DNA of 64,000 bases from Paenibacillus sp. FSL W8-0426. Lineage in GTDB: Bacteria > Bacillota > Bacilli > Paenibacillales > Paenibacillaceae. Under the pieces are notes generated by a model. It made no database searches, was not told the DNA's origin, and saw nothing but the letters and a program-made list of their open reading frames with translations. The position numbers and the translations under genes are program-made. Positions 44,414-52,611 of the stretch are shown here, in pieces. Numbering within the stretch: position 1 is the stretch's first letter; the number at the start of each line of letters is the position of its first letter. Where the stretch lies: contig NZ_CP150203.1 of the NCBI RefSeq assembly GCF_037969725.1, positions 4,046,001-4,110,000 of the forward strand, read 5' to 3'.

Positions 44414-44458
44414 TCCTTAACCTCTTCCTCTCAGCCGTATTCATCCATCTTAGCACAA

Positions 44459-44496
44459 ATTGCCGCTCCACTGAAATGCTCAAGTGAAACGGCAAT
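44459..44496 (-). terminator. Terminator of the sugar ABC operon
   Basis: The outer stem ATTGCCG/CGGCAAT (44459-44465 with 44490-44496), with a further CACT/AGTG inner stem and a U-containing tail on the minus strand, downstream of the solute-binding-protein gene. Confidence 0.7.
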
Positions 44497-44515
44497 CCGG
44501 GCTTTGGGCATTAGG

Positions 44516-46147
44516 TTACTGTTGTTTGCTCTCTTTATACTTCTTGTAAGTGTCGTTGGCAAGCTTCACGTATTGGGACAATCCTTGACTTTCCAGTTCC
44601 TGTACAAAGGTATCAAACTCAGACAATTTGCGTTCGCCCAGAATAAACTTCAACGTGTTTTGGTCCGTGTAGTCTTTGAGCGGCGTGCTCAGCAGCGTAA
44701 CCTGTTCACGGTCAATTTCGGAATACGGGATCGGCGGTTCTGCCGGAACCACTTCTTTGGTCTCCTTCATGTCCTGCTGGAATTTCAGTTCTTCTTCGCT
44801 GAACATGGATTGCAGCAAATCGGTCGTTCCACCATACGCGAACACCCCGCCAGAGAAACCATAATCAATGCGTAGATCTTTGGTTCCCTTCGGATTCAGT
44901 CCGTTGTAGTTGATGTCGTCTGCCAGCTTGCGAACGCCGTTTTCTTTGGTAAAGGTCTCGCCTTCAACGCCCCATTTCGCGAATTCTTGGCCTTGGTCGC
45001 TGTAGTAGAGCCAGTCAATAAACTGCATAATGGCTTTGAAATTGTCGCTATCCTTGATCTTGCTCGAGATCATGACACCGTTTTCAAGTCTGGATCCGGA
45101 CATCAGCTGCCCTTTTGGACCGCCTGGAACCGTAATTTTGGCAATGGAGAAGTTCCCTTCGCCGAGCGTTTTGTTCATGTCATTGCGATGCAGCACGAGC
45201 GTTTGCGAGTTACCGTTAATGATGAAGGACTTGCCGGAAACGAATTTCTGCGTGGCCTGATCATCATCCTGCGTAAAGCTTTCTTTGTCGAGCAATCCTT
45301 CCGTAACCAGTTTGTTGAAATACTCCAGCATTTCTTTGTACTCCGGCGTCGTCGCCGTATACACGAATTCATCCTGATCTTTCTTGTACGTCAGTCCGTT
45401 GCCGAATCCCCAACCTGCTTTCGTTCCAAAACCGGTGGCAGCGATGTTCAGCGTGCTGTTGAATTTGAATCGATCCGAGAACGGAGTGGAGTCCGGATAA
45501 ATTTCTTTTAGTTTTTTGGCTGCCTGGTACAATTCATCCCAAGTGGTCGGAATCGGAATATTATTTTTTTCAAACAAGTCCGTTCTTACGATAAGCGTAT
45601 AATCAGGCCATACTTCTTCATGCAGACCTGGAAGCACGTAGTATTTCCCATCTTCCTGCCGAAGGCCTTCAAGTTCATCCTCCAGTCCCCACTTTTCCAC
45701 TTTATCTTTAAAATTCGGCATCAGATCAATGTAATCGCTGACCGGCAGAACCGCACCCGACGATACAAATGCCGATTCTTCGCCCGGATAAGTTTTAGGG
45801 ATTACCAGAGGTGCATCCCCCGAACTGATCAGGAGGGATCTTTTTTGGGGATAGTCGCTCATCGGAACGATGGTAGGTTCCAACGTTACACCAGTCATTT
45901 CGGTGATTTTTTGGAATAACAGCCAATCCTTTTTATACGGATACGCCGGCTGATCGCTGTACAATATCGATAGGTTGAACGGTTCGCTCGCCTTGAAGGT
46001 ATCCCCGACATTATACGTTTCCATGGCGCCCTTCGTTTTTACATCGGCTTCGCCGCCTCCTGCACCGCTGCTGCATGCTGCCAGCACGACGCTCATCAAA
46101 GTTGCCAAAACCATTTTGCCTACAAGCTTGCGTGGCTTCTGTTTCAT
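44516..46147 (-). CDS. Extracellular solute-binding lipoprotein (LplA/YtcQ-like)
   Basis: A 543-residue family-1-type sugar-binding protein. The lipoprotein signal ends in the lipobox VLAAC (Cys near residue 25), so the protein is anchored on the outer face of the membrane. The long periplasmic-binding-protein domain and size fit the LplA/YtcQ group, which serves oligosaccharide uptake with LplB/LplC-type permeases. Last of three genes in the order permease, permease, binding protein. No ATPase is encoded here, so a shared one such as an MsmX-type protein is inferred. The substrate is unknown. Confidence 0.9.
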   Translation of the reverse strand: MKQKPRKLVGKMVLATLMSVVLAACSSGAGGGEADVKTKGAMETYNVGDTFKASEPFNLSILYSDQPAYPYKKDWLLFQKITEMTGVTLEPTIVPMSDYPQKRSLLISSGDAPLVIPKTYPGEESAFVSSGAVLPVSDYIDLMPNFKDKVEKWGLEDELEGLRQEDGKYYVLPGLHEEVWPDYTLIVRTDLFEKNNIPIPTTWDELYQAAKKLKEIYPDSTPFSDRFKFNSTLNIAATGFGTKAGWGFGNGLTYKKDQDEFVYTATTPEYKEMLEYFNKLVTEGLLDKESFTQDDDQATQKFVSGKSFIINGNSQTLVLHRNDMNKTLGEGNFSIAKITVPGGPKGQLMSGSRLENGVMISSKIKDSDNFKAIMQFIDWLYYSDQGQEFAKWGVEGETFTKENGVRKLADDINYNGLNPKGTKDLRIDYGFSGGVFAYGGTTDLLQSMFSEEELKFQQDMKETKEVVPAEPPIPYSEIDREQVTLLSTPLKDYTDQNTLKFILGERKLSEFDTFVQELESQGLSQYVKLANDTYKKYKESKQQ

Positions 46148-46215
46148 CCTTTTAGTCCCCCTGCATGTGGTATAGGTTGGCCTTGCGTAAACAAGCTTAT
46201 ATATCGGGCTGGAGC

Positions 46216-47085
46216 CTATTGTTTCACGGACCCCAGCATGATACCGGTTACAAAGTAACGCTGCACAAACGGATAAATCGTCAAAATCGGCAGGATCGTC
46301 AGAACCATCGTCACTGATTTGATGTTGGCCGCAATCGAAGTAAGGTTATCCGCGGATGCTCCCGCAGAAGCTCCCCCTGTTGCTCCGGCGATCATGTTGC
46401 GAAGATAAATCGTGACCGGAAACAGTTCCTTTTTGTCCAGATAGAGAAATGCAGGGAACCAAGAGTTCCAATGGCTAACGGCATAAAACAGTACCATCGT
46501 TGCCATAACTGCTTTACTTAACGGTAAAATGATGCGGATCAAGATGCCATACGTATTCAGGCCGTCGATTGCTGCCGCTTCCTCCAGCTCTTCCGGCATA
46601 TTTTCAAAGAAGGACTTCATGATCAACATGTTATAAATGCTGATTGCCCCCGGCACGACCAGTGCCCACATGGTGTTGTTGAAGCCCAGCGAATTGATCA
46701 AAACATAGTTCGGAATCAGACCACCGCTGAAAAACATCGTGAACACGGCGAACATCGTCAGGAACTTGCGGCCCATCAGACGCTTTTTGGACAGCGCGTA
46801 GGCGAAGATCGTGGTCATGAACATGGAAATCAATGTGCCCACAATGGTGTATATCACCGTGTTTTTATAGTTGGTCCAGAACATGCTGTCCTTGGAAATC
46901 GTTTTATAGGTGTCGATATTGAATCCTCTTGGGATAATGCTCACCTTGCCGGAGTTGATATACGACTCACTGCTGAAGGATTGCGCCACGACATTCAAAA
47001 ACGGGTAAAGCGTAATGAACACTACGAACAATAAAAAGATGACATTGAATACCTTGAACACTTTGTATGATTTGGATTCAAACAT
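46216..47085 (-). CDS. Sugar ABC transporter permease (LplC/YtcP-like)
   Basis: A 289-residue inner-membrane permease with about six transmembrane segments. The cytoplasmic EAA loop reads EELEEAAAIDGLNTYGILIRIILPLSKA near residue 180 (first part EELEEAAAIDGLNTYG). The protein ends FVQRYFVTGIMLGSVKQ, typical of LplC. It lies 12 nt downstream of the LplB-like gene; the two form the channel for an oligosaccharide. Confidence 0.93.
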   Translation of the reverse strand: MFESKSYKVFKVFNVIFLLFVVFITLYPFLNVVAQSFSSESYINSGKVSIIPRGFNIDTYKTISKDSMFWTNYKNTVIYTIVGTLISMFMTTIFAYALSKKRLMGRKFLTMFAVFTMFFSGGLIPNYVLINSLGFNNTMWALVVPGAISIYNMLIMKSFFENMPEELEEAAAIDGLNTYGILIRIILPLSKAVMATMVLFYAVSHWNSWFPAFLYLDKKELFPVTIYLRNMIAGATGGASAGASADNLTSIAANIKSVTMVLTILPILTIYPFVQRYFVTGIMLGSVKQ

Positions 47086-47097
47086 GATGCTCCTCCT

Positions 47098-48060
47098 TTA
47101 CCACAAGCTTCTTTGCGTCAATCTGCGCGAGATCGCGTTCACCGAAAATACGAGAATGAGCCCGATAATCGATTCGAACAATCCGATGGCTGTCGCATAA
47201 CTAAAGTTGCTGGATTGCAGGCCGACCCGGTACAGATAGGTGGAGATCACGTCAGATGTTTCATAAGTCAGCGGATTGTACAGGAGCAATATTTTCTCGA
47301 ACCCAACCGCCAGGAAGTTGCCCAGATTCAGAATCAGCAGTGTAACAATTGTGGGCAAAATGCCAGGAATGGTCACATGCAGCGTTTGTTTCCAACGATT
47401 CGCGCCATCGATTCGGGCAGCTTCATACAAGGAGTCGTCGATGGTTGTCAATGCTGCCAGATACAAAATCGCCCCCCAGCCCATTCCCTGCCAAACTTCG
47501 GAGGTAATATAGACGGTTCTGAACCATTCAGCCCGCTGCATGAAGGGAATGGTGTCTCCAGTGAAGAAGGATACCAAGCTGTTAATGGAGCCATTTACGG
47601 CTGTCAGCTGCAGGATCATACCGGCAACGATGACGATGGACAGAAAGTGCGGAAGATATGAAGCCGTTTGCACGAATTTTTTGAATCGTTTGCTTTTCAC
47701 CTCGTTCAGCAGCAATGCAAAGATGATCGGTACCGGAAAGGTGAAGAGCAGCGCCAAACCGCCAAGCATCAGTGTATTTCCAAACACTTTCCAGAAGGTC
47801 GGGTCTTGAATAAACATTTGGAAATATCTGAATCCAACCCACGTTTCCCCGAAAATACTTCCCCCGGGAACAAATCGTCTAAAAGCAATGATGTTTCCAA
47901 GCATCGGACCATATTTAAAAATCAGCAAATAAATGATTGGAAGAATTAACAATGAGTACAGCTGCCAATCTTTACGGAACAGCGCTGCAGCTGTCTGTAA
48001 TCTGCTTTCTTTACGCAAAGAGGTCATCGTTAATGTCGTTTTAGCAGTTTCCGTCTTCAT
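47098..48060 (-). CDS. Sugar ABC transporter permease (LplB/YtcB-like)
   Basis: A 320-residue permease with six to seven transmembrane segments. A polar N-terminal leader is followed by LYSLLILPIIYLLIFKYGPM. The EAA loop is SLYEAARIDGANRWKQTLHV near residue 215, and the C-terminus reads FSVNAISRRLTQRSLW. First gene of the operon; GGAGTGAGG precedes ATG 48060. The 580-nt upstream region holds cre-like sites and a palindrome. Confidence 0.93.
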   Translation of the reverse strand: MKTETAKTTLTMTSLRKESRLQTAAALFRKDWQLYSLLILPIIYLLIFKYGPMLGNIIAFRRFVPGGSIFGETWVGFRYFQMFIQDPTFWKVFGNTLMLGGLALLFTFPVPIIFALLLNEVKSKRFKKFVQTASYLPHFLSIVIVAGMILQLTAVNGSINSLVSFFTGDTIPFMQRAEWFRTVYITSEVWQGMGWGAILYLAALTTIDDSLYEAARIDGANRWKQTLHVTIPGILPTIVTLLILNLGNFLAVGFEKILLLYNPLTYETSDVISTYLYRVGLQSSNFSYATAIGLFESIIGLILVFSVNAISRRLTQRSLW

Positions 48061-48196
48061 GTGTCCTCACTCCGATCCATAAACATGAATTAAGGCATGG
48101 GTCCAATCGCTGTAAACCCACACTTTTCCTGTGACCTGACGCTTCTTGATGTATACTGAATGTTCACCCCCATAACAAAATAGATCCATCAAACCA

Positions 48197-48210
48197 TGTA
48201 AACGGTATCA
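48197..48210. promoter_or_regulatory. cre-like site 1 (CcpA)
   Basis: TGTAAACGGTATCA matches the cre consensus TGWAARCGYTWNCW at 13 of 14 positions. It lies about 140 nt upstream of the first permease gene. Confidence 0.5.
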
Positions 48211-48317
48211 TTTTTGTGTAAACTGGTATAATTGATTTCTCTAAACCGCCAACATCGAAATGGAAGCTTAAAAGTACAAACCGTCGCTTCCCAAATTCCA
48301 GTGGTTTCACAATAACT

Positions 48318-48331
48318 ATAAAGCGCTTACA
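48318..48331. promoter_or_regulatory. cre-like site 2 (CcpA)
   Basis: On the minus strand TGTAAGCGCTTTAT matches the cre consensus at 13 of 14 positions, including the central AGCGCT palindrome. It suggests glucose repression of the transporter. Confidence 0.55.
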
Positions 48332-48484
48332 ATGAATACGAAATGAATAGCGATTACACTCTTGCTCCCTTCACGCTAAACATGGTGTACGATCATTCCT
48401 TTCACCGTTTTTGTTAGCGGGATGCTTAACGTCGTTGCATCGTTTAGTTACAAGATGAATCGCTTTGTACAAGCGCATACTAGT

Positions 48485-48496
48485 CATACTAGTATG
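48485..48496. promoter_or_regulatory. Palindrome, possible regulator site
   Basis: CATACTAGTATG is a perfect 12-bp palindrome, preceded by a partial direct copy CATACTAGT at 48476-48484. It is a candidate operator for the GntR regulator; there is no proof. Confidence 0.35.
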
Positions 48497-48530
48497 TTAG
48501 TTATATTCTAAATCAACCGTTCCAACATTT

Positions 48531-48558
48531 CAACATCTTTTTTATAAAAAAAATGTTG
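48531..48558. repeat. A/T-rich inverted repeat downstream of HAD gene
   Basis: CAACAT...ATGTTG arms enclose T6/A7 tracts that also pair. It may end transcription of the HAD gene to its right, although the stem is weak. Confidence 0.4.
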
Positions 48559-48641
48559 GCTGCTTCAAATGGATGGCAAAACAGCTGCCCCCAAATAAAG
48601 TACCAACATTCCTTCTGTACGATATGTTAATGCATAAGAAC

Positions 48642-49442
48642 TTAAAATTCAGCAATAATACGCTTCAAATCTGCCAAATGTTTAATTTCATGATCAGGTG
48701 CATACGACTCTGGATTCTCTTTATTTTCCCGGTTAATCCATACAGCTCGAATACCCGAAGATAATGCTCCCCGAATATCCGTAGTAAGCTTATCCCCTAC
48801 CATCATGCTCTCTTCAGGTTTGACGCCGAGTTGGGCTAAAGCATGTTCAAAGATGGACGGATCCGGTTTTCCCTTTCCGAAAGAACCCGAGATAATAATA
48901 TGATCAAAAAATGGAGCCAATTCGGGCACGCCGTCCAATTTTTCTTGCTGCAAAGCAGGACAACCATTCGTTAAAAGCAGCAATTTGTAATTCCCTTGCA
49001 GTTCACGCAGCGTATCCATCGTTTCTTCGTAGATATGGGGTCTCGCTCGACGCTCAGCCGCAAATTGTTCAGCCAAACGCTCGGCTAATTCCTCTTGGTC
49101 TACGCCCAATTTCAACAAGCCACGTCGCCATGACTCCTTCCGATACACCGGAGCGAGCTGTTCCAACTGGCGGAATTCCGCTTGTTCTCCTCCTGTGAAA
49201 TTGGCCCAAAGACCTTCAAAAGGATTGATTCCAATCATCTTGGTAAACGGAAACGTTTCGTAAGATTCGTACAAGTTACGAGCTTCATTGCGAACGGCTT
49301 CTTCAAGCTTTTCCGGATCTATGCCCGTTTCTTGGGCTGCCACAAGACATGTCTCATGAAAAGCTTCTCTTACACTGCGCTCATCCCACAACAAAGTATC
49401 ATCAAGGTCGAACAAAATCGCTTTCAACGCCATCCCGGTCAT
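48642..49442 (-). CDS. HAD-family phosphatase (YsaA-like)
   Basis: A 266-residue HAD phosphatase: motif I ILFDLDDTLLWDE, motif II LLLTNGCPALQ near residue 160, Lys in GSFGKGKPDPSIFEHAL, and motif IV MMVGDKLTTDIRGALSSG. A C1 helical cap includes SYETFPFTKMIGINPFEGLW. It closely resembles B. subtilis YsaA, as recalled; members act on small phosphoesters such as phosphoserine. Start ATG 49442 follows AAAGGGG closely; ATG 49433 is an alternative. Confidence 0.9.
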   Translation of the reverse strand: MTGMALKAILFDLDDTLLWDERSVREAFHETCLVAAQETGIDPEKLEEAVRNEARNLYESYETFPFTKMIGINPFEGLWANFTGGEQAEFRQLEQLAPVYRKESWRRGLLKLGVDQEELAERLAEQFAAERRARPHIYEETMDTLRELQGNYKLLLLTNGCPALQQEKLDGVPELAPFFDHIIISGSFGKGKPDPSIFEHALAQLGVKPEESMMVGDKLTTDIRGALSSGIRAVWINRENKENPESYAPDHEIKHLADLKRIIAEF

Positions 49443-49462
49443 CTTCCCCTTTATGCAATGGA

Positions 49463-49975
49463 TTACTTTTTATCGATTGTTTCCACGGTGATCTGATGTG
49501 CTTTGGCAAATTTAAGAAGACGCTCTGCAAGCGCATCGGTATCGTAACGGTTAATCAGTTTCGTAAATACCCATCGTTTTCCACGGCTGTTGTGCTCAAT
49601 GACCACTGTGCCTGGTTCAATACGGAATCTGACAATATCGTCCACGCCAATGGAGCGCTCGCGGTTTCCTTTGAGCGTCACGATTCGATTGCTGCTCACT
49701 TTAACGTAAGGTCGGCGCAGAAAGAAAATGAACGCCAAAAATACGTATAACAGCATCGTTACCCAGTCCCAGGTCGTCATGGAAGTTTGGGTAAGAAACG
49801 TGCTCATAAACAAATAAAGCACAGCAAGCCCCAACAAAAATACGGGAAACAGAAGACTGCGGCCTTTAAATACGTCTTCTCCCGGTGTTCCTGATACAGG
49901 TTGGCCATTTTTCTTGCGCTGTTGATTCAATTGTTTCGAATTTCTTCGAACCGTTCTCTCGAACGAACGAGCCAT
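49463..49975 (-). CDS. Membrane protein with C-terminal PH-like region
   Basis: A 170-residue hypothetical protein. A basic N-terminus (ARSFERTVRRNSKQLNQQRK) is followed by two transmembrane segments (about residues 40-62 and 70-85). The C-terminal cytoplasmic beta-rich domain of about 80 residues (YVKVSSNRIVTLKGNRERS, GTVVIEHNSRGK) resembles a bacterial PH-like fold. ATG 49975 lies after AAGGGGGA. It shares direction with the HAD gene 20 nt downstream. Function unknown. Confidence 0.7.
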   Translation of the reverse strand: MARSFERTVRRNSKQLNQQRKKNGQPVSGTPGEDVFKGRSLLFPVFLLGLAVLYLFMSTFLTQTSMTTWDWVTMLLYVFLAFIFFLRRPYVKVSSNRIVTLKGNRERSIGVDDIVRFRIEPGTVVIEHNSRGKRWVFTKLINRYDTDALAERLLKFAKAHQITVETIDKK

Positions 49976-50069
49976 GAAAATCCCCCTTATATGTTCTTTT
50001 ATGCAGGTCGGCACAACAACGATTAGCCAACACTTCCCCCTATATTATGGACACTCAAATATAAACAGA

Positions 50070-50105
50070 AGAAACCTAGATATCACAAGGATAGCTTAGG
50101 TTTCT
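50070..50105 (-). terminator. Terminator of ynzC
   Basis: A perfect 9-bp stem AGAAACCTA/TAGGTTTCT (50070-50078 with 50097-50105) adjoins the ynzC stop codon. The loop is 18 nt and the following U-tract is short. Confidence 0.6.
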
Positions 50106-50315
50106 CTAGTGTTTGAGTTTGCCCTGGCGGCCCTGATCGTTCTCGTCATCAACAATTTCAATGGAATCCAGCTGCTGTCTGAAATTGTTGCGAATGTTGT
50201 TCAAATAAATTTCTCTGAGTTTGGCGCGTTCTTCAAGTTCTTCTTCTGTCAATCCAGTGGATTTATGTTTGCGAGCCAACTCATTAATGCGTCCTACCAG
50301 GCGATCTATATCCAA
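50106..50315 (-). CDS. ynzC: DUF896 protein YnzC
   Basis: A 69-residue two-helix protein of the DUF896 family (DIDRLVGRINELARKHKSTG, LTEEELEERAKLREIYL). In B. subtilis ynzC is part of the SOS-controlled yneA-yneB-ynzC operon, and here it follows yneA. TTG 50315 lies 8 nt after GGAGG; the upstream TTG has no site. Its molecular role is unknown. A short hairpin lies between it and yneA. Confidence 0.88.
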   Translation of the reverse strand: MDIDRLVGRINELARKHKSTGLTEEELEERAKLREIYLNNIRNNFRQQLDSIEIVDDENDQGRQGKLKH

Positions 50316-50414
50316 ACTTGTCCCCTCCAAAAATACAAAGTCACATTAACTTTGACATGTTCGGGTCTGCTTGTCAAGATTGATGCATAACCAGGGTGCA
50401 AATCTTCTATATAA

Positions 50415-50789
50415 TTATTTAAAGCGAGGTAATTCCAACACTTGCCCGACTTGAATTGAACTTGTTTGTAACTGATTTGCTTCCTTAATTGCTTCTATAT
50501 ATACACGCGTATCCATATTTTCCGGTTTGTGTTCCAACGAGATGCTCCACAGCGTTTCCCCTTGAGACACCGCCACCTTACCACCAGGAATCAAATTTTC
50601 CTCATCACCTGCGAACACTGTTAGCACTGCGCTGCAGCCAATAATGACGATCAATGAAACGATCGTTAATTTTAATAGCAGAGCTGCTGCCTTGTTCTGA
50701 ATCAGCCGTTTCTTTAGCAATCCCATATTGGATTTGACAGCCTCTGTATTGACAGGTTCGTAAATGCTTTGATAAGTGGAATATCTCAT
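50415..50789 (-). CDS. yneA: SOS cell-division inhibitor YneA-like LysM protein
   Basis: A 124-residue membrane protein. A cytoplasmic N-terminus is followed by one transmembrane segment (about residues 38-60, LLKLTIVSLIVIIGCSAVL) and an extracellular LysM domain (VAVSQGETLWSISLEHKPEN ... QVGQVLELPRF). This layout and its position divergent from lexA identify it as YneA, which delays septation during DNA damage. Several LexA boxes lie upstream. ATG 50789 follows GAAGGA; earlier codons in the open frame run across the operators. The yneB resolvase gene of B. subtilis is absent here. Confidence 0.88.
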   Translation of the reverse strand: MRYSTYQSIYEPVNTEAVKSNMGLLKKRLIQNKAAALLLKLTIVSLIVIIGCSAVLTVFAGDEENLIPGGKVAVSQGETLWSISLEHKPENMDTRVYIEAIKEANQLQTSSIQVGQVLELPRFK

Positions 50790-50841
50790 GGTTCCTTCGC
50801 CCTCCAAACATTTGTTCCGGTTCGTTGAAATCAATATAGCA

Positions 50842-50855
50842 CGAACACATGTTTC
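50842..50855. promoter_or_regulatory. LexA (SOS) box 1
   Basis: CGAACACATGTTTC matches the Bacillus LexA consensus CGAACRNRYGTTYC at every position, 53 nt upstream of yneA. Confidence 0.9.
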
Positions 50856-50870
50856 ATACAATAGTTTTTT

Positions 50871-50884
50871 AGAACAATTGTTCG
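50871..50884. promoter_or_regulatory. LexA (SOS) box 2
   Basis: On the minus strand CGAACAATTGTTCT matches the LexA consensus at 12 of 14 positions. Confidence 0.6.
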
Positions 50885-50991
50885 CTCTTTTTTTGAGCAT
50901 GGCGTTACAGCGGGATACGTCCAAAATTCGATGCATCGACGACGATTCAAACCAACCCTCCACGAAAACGTTGATTTTATCGCTTTTTTTT

Positions 50992-51021
50992 AGAACTTAT
51001 GTTTGTACGAACGGTAGTTCT
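50992..51021. promoter_or_regulatory. LexA box cluster at the lexA promoter
   Basis: Two partial boxes lie side by side: AGAACTTATGTTTG (50992-51005, 11 of 14) and CGAACGGTAGTTCT (51008-51021, 11 of 14). Their position 45-75 nt upstream of lexA fits autorepression. Confidence 0.6.
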
Positions 51022-51065
51022 ATGTTATAATTTTCCCAAACGTTACTAAATGGGGTTGATACGGT

Positions 51066-51692
51066 ATGTCGAAGATATCCAGCAGGCAACAGGCTATTCT
51101 GGAGTTTATACGCAATGAAGTCCGGTTGAAGGGGTATCCTCCTTCCGTACGAGAGATTGGTGAAGCCGTCGGGTTGGCATCCAGTTCAACCGTCCACGGT
51201 CATTTGGATCGATTGGAGAAAAAAGGACTAATCAGACGCGACCCAACGAAACCTCGGGCGATTGAACTGCTCAGCCAAGAAGAGTCCGAGCATTCACATC
51301 AGTTTGCCCATAGCGTCGCTCGTGTTCCCGTTGTCGGTAAAGTAACGGCAGGGGTACCGATTACGGCAACCGAGAACATTGAAGACTACTTCCCGCTTCC
51401 AACACACTATGTCGGCGAACAGAAAGTCTTTATGTTATCCGTTGTCGGAGACAGCATGATCGATGCAGGCATCGTCAATGGAGACTATGTCATCGTTCGC
51501 CAGCAGCAAACGGCGGATAACGGCGATATCGTCGTCGCCATGACGGAAGAAGACGAAGCGACGGTAAAGACGTTTTATAAAGAAAAGGATCATATTCGTC
51601 TGCAACCGGAAAATGCCACTTTCGAGCCATTGCGTCTCAAACATGTCAGCATTTTGGGCAAGGTCATCGGTCTTTTCCGTGATATTCACTAA
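51066..51692 (+). CDS. lexA: SOS repressor LexA
   Basis: A 208-residue repressor. The N-terminal winged helix has [20 protein letters not shown] near residue 26. The self-cleavage site is Ala-Gly in VTAGVP near residue 95. The Ser-Lys dyad is in [10 protein letters not shown] (Ser near residue 130) and ATVKTFYKE (Lys). RecA-triggered autolysis would derepress yneA-ynzC and, by inference from the box at 51921, the small gene at 52006. Confidence 0.97.
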   Translation: MSKISSRQQAILEFIRNEVRLKGYPPSVREIGEAVGLASSSTVHGHLDRLEKKGLIRRDPTKPRAIELLSQEESEHSHQFAHSVARVPVVGKVTAGVPITATENIEDYFPLPTHYVGEQKVFMLSVVGDSMIDAGIVNGDYVIVRQQQTADNGDIVVAMTEEDEATVKTFYKEKDHIRLQPENATFEPLRLKHVSILGKVIGLFRDIH

Positions 51693-51728
51693 TTTTGCGC
51701 AACATTTCACATCATGAATGACTACAAC

Positions 51729-51766
51729 AAGAGGCTGGCCCGTTTAATGGGTCAACCTCTTTTTTT
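51729..51766 (+). terminator. Terminator of lexA
   Basis: AAGAGG..CCC pairs with GGG..CCTCTT, followed by seven T residues on the plus strand. Confidence 0.88.
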
Positions 51767-51920
51767 ATGTCTTAGATATTGTGAATCCCCCCCCTCCTCC
51801 TCCGACTCCATTCCGGAAACTTCCATCTTCTTCTCATTCGATAAGAGGTTATTCGTGATTTTCCACGATTCATGATAATAAAGAAGATTGCAGAATAAAA
51901 TTTTTCTTAATTATATTCTC

Positions 51921-51934
51921 AGAACACATGTTCC
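51921..51934. promoter_or_regulatory. LexA (SOS) box upstream of 52006
   Basis: AGAACACATGTTCC matches the LexA consensus at 13 of 14 positions. It lies between a TTCTCA (51916-51921) and a TATCAT (51940-51945), spaced 18 nt, so it would cover the promoter. Confidence 0.7.
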
Positions 51935-52005
51935 TATGTTATCATCTAGTCAAAGTTCATGTAATGAGCACAAGTTATACCGGCTTCAAAGAAAGGAGAT
52001 AAAAC

Positions 52006-52287
52006 ATGAATCTATATAAATTCGAATTGACAGTGAATGGATTTCCACTGCGCGTCCATTTTAGTGCAACGGAAGAAAGCGGATTACGATGGTGCAAACG
52101 AACCGCTTCTGACTTCCAAAGGAATGTTGCCAATTTAGAGATAAAAGTTTCTGTACATAAAAAAGAGAAACAAAAGAATGCATGGGAATATCATGGAAAA
52201 CCATATCTGTATGATCGAACTTTGCGAAAAAAACCTCTACCAGCGAACCACATAGCAGAAGATGATTCAATGACAGCTATACAATAA
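52006..52287 (+). CDS. Small protein under a probable LexA-controlled promoter
   Basis: A 93-residue protein of no recognised family, basic in the centre (VHKKEKQKN). It begins MNLYKFELTVNGFPLRVHFS, suggestive of a small beta-rich domain, and has one cysteine (RWCKR). There is no signal peptide or transmembrane segment. AAAGGAGATAAAAC is a strong ribosome site. A near-perfect SOS box overlaps the promoter, so it is probably DNA-damage induced. It lies immediately outside the island boundary. Confidence 0.75.
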   Translation: MNLYKFELTVNGFPLRVHFSATEESGLRWCKRTASDFQRNVANLEIKVSVHKKEKQKNAWEYHGKPYLYDRTLRKKPLPANHIAEDDSMTAIQ

Positions 52288-52294
52288 TAACTTG

Positions 52295-52334
52295 AAAAAC
52301 CCCTCACGCCATATGGCGCAAGTGATTAGGGATT
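52295..52334 (-). terminator. Probable ancestral glnA terminator, stranded outside the island
   Basis: On the minus strand AATCCCT...AGGGGTT arms enclose the palindrome CGCCATATGGCG, followed by a run of U. It adjoins the left copy of the glnA 3' end, so it looks like the terminator glnA used before the island inserted. It may also end the plus-strand gene at 52006. Confidence 0.6.
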
Positions 52335-52335
52335 C

Positions 52336-52362
52336 TAGTACAGCGTGATATATTGATCGCGT
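52336..52362. repeat. Left 27-bp direct repeat (attachment-site-like)
   Basis: A 27-bp sequence identical to 54955-54981, which is the last part of the glnA coding region. The bases on either side differ, so the identity is exactly 27 bp. It marks the left edge of the island. On the minus strand this copy would end glnA with TAG instead of TAA. Confidence 0.85.
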
Positions 52363-52390
52363 GTTTACAGCAAATCATAGCTTTTCATGA

Positions 52391-52429
52391 CTTAGGGGAG
52401 TTTTTGGGGATAAACTGGGGGACAGTTAA
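52391..52429 (+). pseudogene. Possible integrase C-terminal relic
   Basis: In one frame the sequence reads LRGVFGDKLGDS then stop, preceded at once by a TGA. Repeated Gly-Asp endings of this type are common at the C-termini of phage-type tyrosine integrases in Firmicutes, as recalled. It sits next to the left repeat and just before a terminator, where an integrase gene would end. Only about a dozen codons remain, so this is tentative. Confidence 0.3.
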
Positions 52430-52436
52430 AAAAATG

Positions 52437-52470
52437 AGCAATGAGACTTTTTATCATCTCATTGCTTATT
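52437..52470 (+). terminator. Terminator at the left end of the island
   Basis: A perfect 10-bp stem AGCAATGAGA/TCTCATTGCT (52437-52446 with 52457-52466) followed by TATTTT. No intact plus-strand gene now precedes it. Confidence 0.75.
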
Positions 52471-52611
52471 TTAAGTAATACTTTTATTTTGTATACCCAA
52501 CAGAAGCGATATAAATCAAATCAAAAATTCACTATATTTTGCACCTGTGGAACGCTGATTCAAAAATCAGCGCCCCAACTAGAATCCCATATTATTTGTA
52601 GGTAGAGAAAA

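Larger units (their letters stand above)
48061..48641. other. Regulatory region of the sugar ABC operon
   Basis: About 580 bases without a gene. It contains two cre-like sites, a direct repeat of TGTAAAC(T)GGTAT spaced 20 bp (48197-48208 and 48217-48229), a 12-bp palindrome, and an A/T-rich inverted repeat near the HAD gene. Confidence 0.6.
51693..52005. other. Intergenic region lexA / 52006 gene
   Basis: About 310 bases holding the lexA terminator, a pyrimidine-rich stretch (51787-51810) and a LexA-box promoter for the next gene. There is no open frame with a ribosome site. Confidence 0.5.
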
